From NCBI GenBank assembly GCA_036674765.1, contig JARVKI010000075.1, positions 124,001 through 188,000 of the forward strand: a stretch of DNA of 64,000 nucleotides, given 5' to 3'. How positions within the stretch are numbered: position 1 is the stretch's first letter; each line of letters opens with the position of its first letter. Below the pieces are notes generated by a model. The model worked only from the letters and a program-made list of their open reading frames with translations, searched no databases and was not told the origin of the DNA. Both the position numbers and the translations under genes were made by a program. This document shows positions 20,959 through 30,815 of this stretch, piece after piece. The stretch comes from Seiridium cupressi (taxonomy: Eukaryota > Ascomycota > Sordariomycetes > Amphisphaeriales > Sporocadaceae).

Positions 20959-23900
20959 TCTTATTGGAAATTCAATGGCGTTGCGCCAACACGTCAGGCC
21001 GCAGAGAACAAGAAGAGTGCGTTTTAATATGAACGGATCGGAAAGACTTTAACATGGCGTCGTGGTAAAACACTCACAAGCTGCAGGAAGCAACTTGATT
21101 TTGAGAAGGACAAGCCAGTCATCTTATAGAGACACCGCTCTCCCAATCAACGGTCATGAGAAACCCAGTACCCGGTCTGAACAGACGGACAGATTCAACT
21201 CATAAAATATCGGTGAACACCGGGATTCTCCCGCAGCTCAGAAAAGGACGTGTCAGAGCAAGATCATCGTTTCGAAGCGCCAATTCGTCAGCCACGTCTT
21301 GCAACATGCAGGTCGCGGCTTTTTGAATCATCTTCGCGATTTCCAAAATAAATAGCTCAATGTCACGTATCGCGGAATTTCTTCAAAGCTTCCACAATTC
21401 AGGTTGACACGACCGGCTCCTACATCCGCGGTCAAGCTCGGCGGGATTGTATTGGATAGAACTCGATCCGGAAGCCTGGTTGGATGGACAGGTTGATCTC
21501 GGATGCAAGGTCTAGCTCTCGAGAGTTTCTGGAAGCTTTTCTGACCACCGTCGTGCCCTGATTCACGCAGCTTATTTGCGCTCACCGAAGTCCTTCGCAG
21601 GGGGCCTTGGGGCAAGTCATGGGCCTCAGGGTCTTGCATCCCGTAGTTGTTTCCAAGATTGCCCAGAATCTCGGGGACGTCTTGGCCACACGCGAAATTG
21701 GTCGTCCACCTCATGGAGGGCCCCTTTTCGTCATTGGCTCCCGAAGTATATGAGCCAATTCGTCAACCGGGGCACGCGCCACAGTCGGTGGCGAATCAAC
21801 TTTCCTGTTCCGGACGGCTGCAGTATAAAGTGTGGCTTGACAGCCCAATAAGATGATAACCTCGCATCCAGAGTCCTATCGGAGTATCGGATTGGGCCGA
21901 AGCCAGCGCCATGGGTTCTTCCACCCTGCTCGACGCAGGTGTGGCTTGACCTCAGTGGAAAGAAAACGAGCGGGTTTTTCTCGACATGCACACGAAACAA
22001 CAGAGTCGACGTTGTGAGGGACCACCCTCTGTCGAATCGGGGTCACGGTGCAGGCCACCTTGCAGGACATTTTCGCCCCCAACGCCGACTGCTTCTATCA
22101 ACCTTCTAGAAAGGGTTCGGTATGCTGAGCTTTGAAAGTCAATCTTGAGGGCATTCTGGGTTGTTGTTCTCGATGCATGACACTTCAACATCGGAATGAG
22201 ACGGCGAAGAAGAGGCAGCCCAGCTGACAATTGACATGTGAAATTGTTATGGGGGCATTGGCAGACAAGATACGCCTTTACTGAACTATTTAGCCACAAG
22301 CCTTTCCAACAATTGGTCCCCTTACGATGTTCATCCCTGGACAGCTCGCAGAGAGTTGACTTGTTGATAATGGTGTGGCAACCATACAATGCCTTGAAAT
22401 ATTTCAGTTTGGACCAGATCGGCAGACAGGCAGGAGGGGATCGTCATATGCCATTGCCCTGAGGGATTTGACACAGCAATAGGTCTCGAGGGGCAATATT
22501 CCAACAAGAACGTAACGTAGTGTCCGAGACTGCGAGGGTGGCGTGTAGCGGGATATCACTGACGGTGTGAGAGAAACAAGTCAGTGGCTTGCTTCAGTTG
22601 AAACGAGGCCACTGCCAGGGGCCATCGTATTGAGGCAATGGTGGTTGTGATCGGAAAACTGGGCACTGCTACTTCCATATTACTTCTCATCAGATTCGTA
22701 GTATGGTGATTGATTGGTGCGTTATGTTTAATGACACCAACCCCAAGGCTTGACTTTGACTGACGGGAGGATTGGACGCATATAGTCTCCATTACGCTTC
22801 ATAGCCCATTCAAGGTGTATTAATCCATGCGACCTGGCAAGTCCGGCAAGCCCAGGATGCCAATTTTCTTTCGTTTTGGACACCGACAGTCAGCGATCGC
22901 CTGTATCAGTTGACACAGGGGGCGAAAGCTTGACATAGCTGGCTTCAAAATATCAAATCCAGATCCTCAAGAAACCCGACCAATCCAATGCAAGTAGAGT
23001 AGGATGAGGCCTCACCCGATACGAATCGACAAAACTGGTAGACTCTCTGATAAGCATCGACCAGAATTGTGATTGACACTGGCTACCTTTTTTTAAGCAG
23101 CTGAATCTTTGTAACATTGGCGACTGCTGTATACTCATTGGGTTAAGGGGTAATCCTCCAATGTACTACGAAGCGGATTATTTATGTTTTCAACTCTCGC
23201 TATTGTATAATGCTGATCGTGCCGTTTCAATGACCCAAGGAGGTATGAACCCTCAAGTGAAGATACACGATCGGCTCTCATCAACGTCACCAGCACCATC
23301 ATCAAGTGAGCTCAATTCCAATGTTCGCCGAGACTGAGATTAAGAATTTGGCAACAAAACCTACTGTTAGCCCAACAAACTTTTTGAAATCCACGAAATA
23401 ACAGCCCCTCCCAATTTTCTCTCCATTCTATCGAAATTCAACATGTGAGACGCCATGCTAACAGGCTTTCACGCCATCCCTGATATCTCGCAAGCAGCTA
23501 TTATTGGTGACGCATCAATTGCTGCCACCCTAGTCTGAAATTTTTTTTCTCTCCCTCACATTGACCGATTATTGGCCCCCAGTGCTCGTATAATATTAGG
23601 CGGATCAGACACCAATTTCAGGATGCTGGAGTTTGATAGATCGTGATTGGTTGAGAGAAACCGCCGCTTTCGTTGCAAGGCATCGATGAAGCTGTAACCT
23701 CAGACCAGCTACTTTACAGCACCCAGCTTAAAACAGCGATTTCATGAACTTTAGAGGTCTCTGATATGCTCTTGACTCCATAGAAATCATTGTAGCCGCC
23801 ATGTAGTAGCTTAAGTGATGCCACCGCCAGTTGCTAGACCACCACCTATATGTAGCTAGTGCCTTACAATATCTTGTGAAGCCTCCAATCACTCTGTTAC

Positions 23901-24151
23901 TTGGGTAATTTATGGTTCTTGGAAACAAGGAAGGCAGAAGTGCTCAGAGCCTTGTATGCGCAAGAATTTCTCGAAAACTAATGTTACCCCAAAAGTCGCA
24001 AGGTATTCATAGCCTATCACGTTCTAACAAAGTTACTAGCCATGTATATATACCATACCTGGTACCTCTTCTAGGCTCTTTAAGACCAAATATCCAACAT
24101 TAGCGCCACAGATACATTACGCCCAATCTTGATTCGTAACAAAAAAATCAA
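20959..24151. other. Gene-poor region with a possible HET relic
   Basis: This 3.2 kb lies upstream of the MFS gene's 3' end. Apart from the possible HET fragment at 21345-21714 and a 43-codon ORF next to it (21194-21325, minus, starting MIQKAATCMLQDVADELALR), I found no coding signal. Confidence 0.4.
21345..21714 (-). pseudogene. Possible relic of a HET-domain protein (first part only)
   Basis: This minus-strand frame ends in ...VHPTRLPDRV... and then IPRYVTLSYLFWKSRR followed by a stop. The spacing and wording resemble the entrance of the fungal heterokaryon-incompatibility (HET) domain, where a PTRLLD-like motif is followed about 30-40 residues later by YVxLSYxWG. The Gly after the Trp is absent, and the rest of the domain (the DALCI block) is not found downstream in any frame. 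The match is short, so this is a suggestion of a decayed gene rather than a firm call. Confidence 0.28.
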
Positions 24152-25868
24152 TCAATCTTGATGAACTCTAGCCTCTTCGTACGGCGGCGGCGGCGGCGGC
24201 GCTTCTGCTGCCTGCTTGGGCACTCTGACAAAGAGAAGCATGATAAGGACAGTAAGTGAAAGCGCCATGATCCCGAAGTACGGGAGCCCGATCCAAGGCT
24301 CGCCCAATTTCATTCCTAGTGAAAACAGACCTGCTAACATTGGTGGGCCATACATGTTTCCTACAGTCTCCACCATTCCAACCAGACTAAAAAGGCGGGA
24401 CCGGTGTTCGGGGTCGACGTATAAGCTCATGAGACTCCGTACCAAAGAGGTGGCTGCCGAGCCAAGCGCCAAGACGACGAGACCGAATACGAACATCCAA
24501 AGCGTTGGTGCCATGGCCAGAACGAAGAAGCCGAGCGAGACCAGGCCGAAAGACCACTTAGCTAGCGAGAGGTCACGCTCCTGTTCGTTGGGTCTCCGAA
24601 GCAATTTTGGCGTTGAGTCTTGCATCAGGAGGCGGGACAACCACGGTAATATGAGGAGGGCTTGCACGATCTGAGCGAGACCGTATGCCGTCTGAACGTA
24701 GCCGGTTGACTGTATGGGAATCTCGTAACGTTTCGACACGAACTGAACCAAAAACTGCGTAACACCAGCCGCAATAGGATGTGTCGTGAGGCAAGTGAGG
24801 AGCACCAGAATCAGGGAAGGCGATTTCAACATGGAGATGGAATCTTTCAGCTGATCAACGGTGTGATGGACGTGGCCCTTGAACCCCGTCGGGTGATTGT
24901 TGTCCCCGGTCGCATCGAATTGCTTACGTTGCAAGGTTTCTGGTACGAACATGAAAGCAGCTGCACCTACCAAGAGGCATGCGATCCCAACCAGCATGAC
25001 CGGCCAAGGCCCAGTCGCAGCCATCATCGCCGAGGAGAGTGCGGGAGAAACCAGCCCACCGACCAAAGCGCTGACCTGTACTCGCATAAAAGCAGTTGCT
25101 CTAACCACAGGATCAGCCTCACAAGATTCGGGTTTTGGACGATAGGGACGAACCTTTTATCCTCGGGAATGACATCAGATACCATGCTAAGTAAAATCCC
25201 CACCACCACAGCGTTTCCGCCGCCTATAAAACGCCACAGGCAAGCACTGGCAATCATGCTTGGGGGAAAGACCGTATCAAACCACAACACTGCCATCATC
25301 CACAATATAGACAGGGCAATACCAGTCAATGCTGTCGCAAACACAGGCCTTCGCCCGATTCTGATCTAGCATTAGCGTCGTAAAACATGGCGGAATTGTG
25401 CTACTGAAGTTTTTGGGAGCAAACATGATCTTACCTGTCGGCAGCGATTCCCCAGGGAAACGCGGCGAGCAAACCCGCGATGGCCTCACAGACATCAACA
25501 GTGGCAAAGATGTAAGCCATCTTGGATTGGACGGCTGGAACTTTGCAAAGTTTCTCCTCGATCGGGACGTCGAGGCTTTGCGCCTGGTCGTAGTATTGGT
25601 GGCAGACGACATTTTCAACCAGCTTGGTTAAGGGGATGTTGACAAACCCACTTGCCGAGGCGGCTACCAGGAGGATCCCGCAGAGAAGGATAACAATGGT
25701 GTTTCCGTTGTGAACTTTGGGGACATTGATGCTGGCGATCGAAGCCACCGAGACCACTGACAGCATTGACCGGTAGGGTGGACGACGTGGGTGTGTAGCG
25801 CGGTCAGATTCCGTCACCAATGGCGTCTGCTCTGTGCTACCGTCGTAGTCCTGATCATGGTCGTCCAT
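24152..25868 (-). CDS. Major facilitator superfamily transporter with PPxY tail
   Basis: The model is complement(join(24152..25100,25154..25360,25435..25868)), 529 aa. Introns of 74 and 53 nt restore IAADRIGRRPVFATAL, which is MFS motif A between helices 2 and 3, and then EDKRATAFMRVQ. A polar N-terminal tail of about 45 residues precedes about 12 hydrophobic segments split into two halves by a cytosolic loop (around QRKQFDATGDNNHPTG). The N-terminal extension and large first loop with cysteines (VVCHQYYDQAQ...EEKLCKVP) fit a fungal drug:H+ or solute MFS group often found near secondary-metabolite genes, but no such cluster is present. The substrate cannot be inferred. The C-terminus PPPPPPYEEARVHQD contains a PPxY motif, encoded by a CGG-type repeat on the plus strand. 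Confidence 0.88.
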
Positions 25869-28715
25869 CGTAAACGTTGAAATGCCCACCGGCCGGTAAA
25901 ATGAGGAGAGAGAGAGATGAGAGGGAAAAGATTCAATCGAAAGGGAAAGTGTCATAAACATTTGCCCAACTATATCTATGAGATATTGGCAATTCCGTGC
26001 TGTTCGGAGTCCCCCCAGCCCTCGAATAAGCCGTAGACCGTAGTAAGCAGACGTGGCGGACCTCAGTGTCGGGTCCAGTCTGAGCAACGGGACTTGAAAC
26101 GTCACTGCTATCAGAGCGACGTGGCAAAGCGGCCTGCTTAAGCGATCCCCGGATCATTGCTCCGGACTGCTGCGGTCGATTGTAGGAAAATACTCCCAAG
26201 CACAACGGGGTCCAATAAAACGACTTGTGGATCCTCAATCCATTCCGAAGCCGAACGCCGAACCTTGTCAAACCTGCTTCCAGGCTGATAGGGTAGGTGC
26301 TTAACTGTAGCGCAGTAAGCGGCATTCTCCACTTAACACCAAACTCTAAGACAGTCATCTCTTCGAATGTCCATTTAGATATACCGGCTCTATAAGATAA
26401 AGGAATGACCGTGCAGTGTTTCTGATACACATATCATTTTTTCTTGGAGCCCTTGAGGCCGATGCCGTCTATTGCTGAGAGTGAAACTGGTTGCTAGTTA
26501 TGTAGTTGCAACTGGCAGATGCTTATCAGTAAGCGTCTCACTATATTTGAAGCTTCCATAGTAAGGACCAAGTGGTTAGCTTTTGAGCCCAAGCGGGCCG
26601 GAGCTGCCATTGGTTCTTCGAGAACCTCGATATCAACCAGAAGAACTTAAACTCGACCCCAACTTTAGGGTCCCTAAGCTAGACTAACACGCTCTAGGGC
26701 TCTTTACTATGGTATCTCGCCTCAACGCCTGTAAACGAGGGTAGTGTAATAATATCATGAAGGCAAGCAATCTTCAATACTTCACCACAGAGAGAGTAAT
26801 AGAATTAAACACTTTCTAATGTTTCACTTCTGTATGAAACGCGAATCAAGGAGTGCTCAAGTATGATTTGAATTTTCCGAATCAGATAAAGTACTAGACT
26901 AGATATATTCATAACTTTATATGCATCAAATTCGCGATAATGTCCTGCTGGAAGGACTGTAATAGTCGTTGCGCAGGCCCAAAGCTGCACTCTTTGTGTA
27001 TGGGTGTGATTGAAGTTTCTCCCGGGGCCCGAATACCATAACAGGGGGGAAGTAGCTATACTACGAATCTCACTGGACCTAGCAGTTTGGATGCATTGCG
27101 TCGCTCCCATTTAGCTTTTCCATCTTCACTTCTGCATTTCAATTGGGGTTTTGAGAACCTGCTGTCGCTTGCGACGACGGTCAAAGGCGGCATTCTAGAT
27201 GGTTTGGGCAGCTCGGGCCAGTATCTGAATCCCAGAAGAACCCGGCAAATTGGACCTTCGGCCTTGCTGGGGTAAATAATGCAGGCACCAAAACGGCCAG
27301 CCATAACAACCCCAATTCTTGGTTACAGGGAGAGCAACACTCTTATGGACAAACGATTAGGCTTCATCGTCTCATCAAGAAGAGTGCCGAAATGACATTG
27401 TTTGCAGCGGGCCTACAAGAGTCGGGGCTGAGAAAAGTTGCTGAATAGTCCGACTCACGAGATGAATCGCGCTTGTCGTTTTCTTCTCTTCATGATGGAG
27501 GTGGTTGTGCGCATCCGAGCGGCAAAGCTAAGCGCCGTGTTGTGACCAAAACTTCTGTTGAAGATGCAGGCCAGTGCCGGTTATAGGCGAGCGAAACTCT
27601 GATTGGACAGCTGGAGAAATAACGGGAACAAACCTTGCATGTAACATGATGTTCTGTAGCGCATGCCGCTTCGAAAACCACATATAAATGCTCATCTTTG
27701 ATTGGGCATACATCGTGAACGCTTGCTGGTTCTTGCATCAGCACACTGTGGTGGAACGTCGGGTGCTTTATGACTCGTTCCCAGGCTCTTGGGAACTGGA
27801 GGAAGACCAGGCTCCGCTGTGACGACCGAGCCCTGGTAATAACGCAATCTCAACAGATATGTACTGTATGTACGCCTTGCGATCATCTCTACGGATACTG
27901 CAGTTAGTGGCAGATCATGTCTATCTGCACAGCTACGCTCGAACCACATGCTGATCAATATGTTGCATACTCGAGAAGGAGCAGAGCCCAGGCGGCGTCT
28001 ATAGGACTGCCGCGCAGCTATCCGATCGTCAGGGTCTGGGGTCGAGTGGTACATAAAGAAATACCCTGTCTCCATCTGGCCGACAAAAACGCCACTAATA
28101 GGATACTGCCCGGCTTACAAATCTTGCAGCACGACTCGCATACTTCTATAGTCACCTGTCGTTCATGAGCTGACTGGCCCGACACTTCGGTAAATGTGAC
28201 GACATGAAGTGGTGTGTTGGGAAGGAGTGTTGCGCCGAGATTACTGGTTCGACCCTGGATTACAAGGTCGGCCAGCCGTGGTCGTGGTTGGGCCCAAAAT
28301 CCCATTTGGCTCAATAACCTGAACAGCAGGCATTTGGCAAATCGTTGGAGATTTCTTTTATGCCGCTGGCCGTCTCCTGCAGATAACCATCAGGGGGGCT
28401 ATTTCGATACCGAATTGAACCGCGTCCCAGGCCCTACTCAACTCATCCCGGTTGCGTAGGGCCCCATATATCGCAGAGAATTCCTTCACCAGGGGAAAAC
28501 GGTCCGTCTATCAATCATGCCAGAAATTATGCATCATTCTCGTACAGTTGCAGCGGTGACGCGGGCCTTCCAGATACCGTTCAGGGAATGTGCAGCCTTG
28601 AACACAGCCCAACTCAGTTCTACAAATAGCAGCGCATCCTGTTTCACTGCTGACGCTCCAAGATACCTTCTCAATCTTGTCGTTAATTCCCGAGTACAAA
28701 AGGCGCTTCTTTATA
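25869..28715. other. Divergent intergenic region, MFS / F-box protein
   Basis: This 2.8 kb lies between divergent starts. The ORFs here (up to 165 codons) are overlapping, motif-less and lack splice support. No gene is called. Confidence 0.4.
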
Positions 28716-29429
28716 ATGGCTATTACCCTGCCTTGCTGTCATGGAGGCAACCCCAAGTATGGCACCGATGGGGTTTCAGAAATGTTGGCCTATCGACACT
28801 TACCATTGCCCCCGACACAGAGCCGCCTCCTCGAAACTGCCATCCAAGCCAAAATCCGAGAGTACATGCTCACCCGCTTCAATTCGCGGCGTGAAGGCAG
28901 CAGCTGGCTCTATAGACTCCCTCAAGAGATCATAGACAAGATAGCACACCATCTCACCTACAAAGATCTCCTCCGGCTCCAGGTGATAAGCAAGACGCTC
29001 CAGCGCATCATCGACCCCCAGCTTGCCTCAGTGGAGAGCAAGATCAGCCTAGTGCTGTGCGCTGAGAAGGATTATAAACGGCACTTTAGCAAGGGTTCCG
29101 TGCGACTTGGGTGCTTTATATGTTACAGGGTTATCGACCTTCGCGAATTCGCCTGCGAACAGATGGCCCGGGACCCCAACGCAGAGCTCCTTCCAGGCGA
29201 GCCACCGAGATACCTGCGTCGATTCTGCATCAGCTGCGGACTCAAGAAGGGCTATCATTTACCGGGGACAGTTCTGGAGAGGAGGGACCTTACAACTTGC
29301 TGGATTTGTAAGTGTAGGCAAATCAGGCACAAGGAGACAATGTTGGCCTGCGATCAGTGTAAGATGAATATGCCGTTCAGGAAGTCTGTGGGAGACATGG
29401 AGTGGTTTGATACCGTGCAACGTAACTGA
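28716..29429 (+). CDS. F-box protein with C-terminal Cys-pair knuckles
   Basis: Intronless, 237 aa. The ATG at 28716 was taken because the same frame upstream has only a TTG. An F-box spans about residues 55-95 (WLYRLPQEIIDKIAHHLTYK, then DLLRLQVISKTLQRII). The rest is unusual: four Cys pairs follow in order, GCFICYRVI, FCISCGLKK, CWICKCRQ and ACDQCKMN, spaced like two zinc-binding knuckles. F-box proteins link a substrate to Skp1-Cullin1 ubiquitin ligases; here the Cys-rich half is the likely substrate-recognition part (inference). Many fungal F-box proteins carry a similar Cys-rich tail of unknown role. The target is unknown. Confidence 0.8.
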   Translation: MAITLPCCHGGNPKYGTDGVSEMLAYRHLPLPPTQSRLLETAIQAKIREYMLTRFNSRREGSSWLYRLPQEIIDKIAHHLTYKDLLRLQVISKTLQRIIDPQLASVESKISLVLCAEKDYKRHFSKGSVRLGCFICYRVIDLREFACEQMARDPNAELLPGEPPRYLRRFCISCGLKKGYHLPGTVLERRDLTTCWICKCRQIRHKETMLACDQCKMNMPFRKSVGDMEWFDTVQRN

Positions 29430-30124
29430 ACGTGAGTGCCAAGATTCAGGTCACTTTTCACGCTCGTCCACTACGGTTTGAAATATTTGGATTGGCCAAC
29501 GGCTTCTGTTAATGGTAATCACAAAATTATTTCAACTTAAAGTCATATCGCGCTTGATCTGAGCGGAAAATGGCGGGTCCTTGGAATGGATCTAGGAAAG
29601 GGTCACCTCGGAGTTGAACTACAGCCCCAAAGCCGTCAATACCTTCGCAAGACGCTGATACATTGACTGTATGTATGTATGATGTACATAGTCCCTTGGA
29701 GGTTAAAAAAAGTATTGCGTATTACTAAAGTTTCTGTTTGGGTCCACCCTCATCACGAAATTGCACCGGGCTTGTTGTTTTTTCACAACATCCTCCCTGA
29801 CGTAACAATCTATGCAGGAAACATCATATACATGATGTACTCGCTAGAAAGGACTAGAACATGAGTTTTTCTCTGTCTCATATCGTGGGACAGCACAAGA
29901 CTTCCATACAAATGCATTTGGATTGGCTGAGGGGAGTTTTCATGAGCTTCTAAGCCATGAGTCTTTGTAAAGAAGGTGATGGACGGCGCCACCATGTCGT
30001 GAGACCATAGAAACGAATCTATCTGACTGTGAAAAAAATTGGAGCAGAAATCTATTCCAAATAAAATCAGCCATATACTCCACTAACAATGCCATAAATG
30101 CTTCCAATGTGATGCAATAGCCTC
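29430..30124. other. Intergenic region after the F-box gene
   Basis: This 695 bp holds the convergent 3' ends of the F-box gene and the small ORF at 30125. It is AT-rich and no further gene is seen. Confidence 0.4.
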
Positions 30125-30298
30125 TTAGTTGTAACCACTGCGGCTTCGGCCCCTCTTAGAGCTGTTCTCCTCATGGATCTCCTCCACGTCGACTGTGTTT
30201 TCGCGAGACTTGCGTCCGCCGCCCGAACTAGACTCCTTTTTTCCACCCTTGCCACGGGAGCTCTTGTCTCCCTTTTTGCTGGATCCAGAGTCAGGCAT
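30125..30298 (-). CDS. Small basic Ser/Gly/Lys-rich protein, 57 aa
   Basis: From the ATG at 30298 the frame encodes MPDSGSSKKGDKSSRGKGGK, then a Ser/Gly-rich stretch, RKSRENTVDVEEIHEENSS and a basic end KRGRSRSGYN. It has no signal peptide or membrane segment. The composition is strongly biased but not a simple repeat, and the middle VDVEEIHEE patch is acidic, as in small hydrophilic fungal proteins. About 40 nt upstream is a good acceptor (TTCTTGCAG, exon from 30339) and at 30815 a consensus donor (GTAAGTAG), so a leader intron of about 476 nt is plausible. I do not recognise a family; it could also be an unexpressed ORF. Confidence 0.45.
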   Translation of the reverse strand: MPDSGSSKKGDKSSRGKGGKKESSSGGGRKSRENTVDVEEIHEENSSKRGRSRSGYN

Positions 30299-30339
30299 GT
30301 TGTTTAGCTGTATGGCCGATGTTGGTGATTGTTCTGGTA

Positions 30340-30815
30340 CTGCAAGAACACAAAGCTACTGGGTGTCTCTCAGTGCCGCGATTTGACGATTCGACCGTTG
30401 CAGTTGGACGTTTAGGAATAGCCCGAATACTTCTTGCACGTTTGCTGTACAGATTCCCCCCTCGCAATGGTTTTTTGCTCGACCCGTCCTTTTCCTCTCA
30501 AGATGAATTGTGAGGGTCACTGGTAACAGATGACTCTTCGATTGAAACCTTTTCTTCTGTAGCCTTTTTTTGCGGCTGGCTCAATGGGTTTATATGCGAT
30601 GGGAGCAAGATGGCGTAGTGAGCTCTTGGTGGCGGACCTATCAGCAATTTTGTATTGTGTGCTCAACTCTTTCCTTGCTAGGTGGCAAACGTCTGGTGAT
30701 TGGTCTGTACCGTTTCAATATTAGTTAAGCCGGAGACGATGGCGAGCTCCAGTGTGGAATGAGGAGCACGGTACTGGGCTTTGGGTGGATTGCACACTAT
30801 TCGTGTACTACTTAC
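30340..30815 (-). other. Possible 5' leader intron of the 57-aa ORF
   Basis: On the minus strand a consensus donor AAG/GTAAGTAG at 30815 and an acceptor TTCTTGCAG ending at 30340 bracket about 476 nt just upstream of the ATG at 30298. Long leader introns are common in highly expressed small fungal genes. Only the splice-site strings support this. Confidence 0.25.

Noticed and set aside
24779..25369. 196-codon plus-strand ORF
   Set aside because: It is the antisense shadow of the MFS exons and introns.
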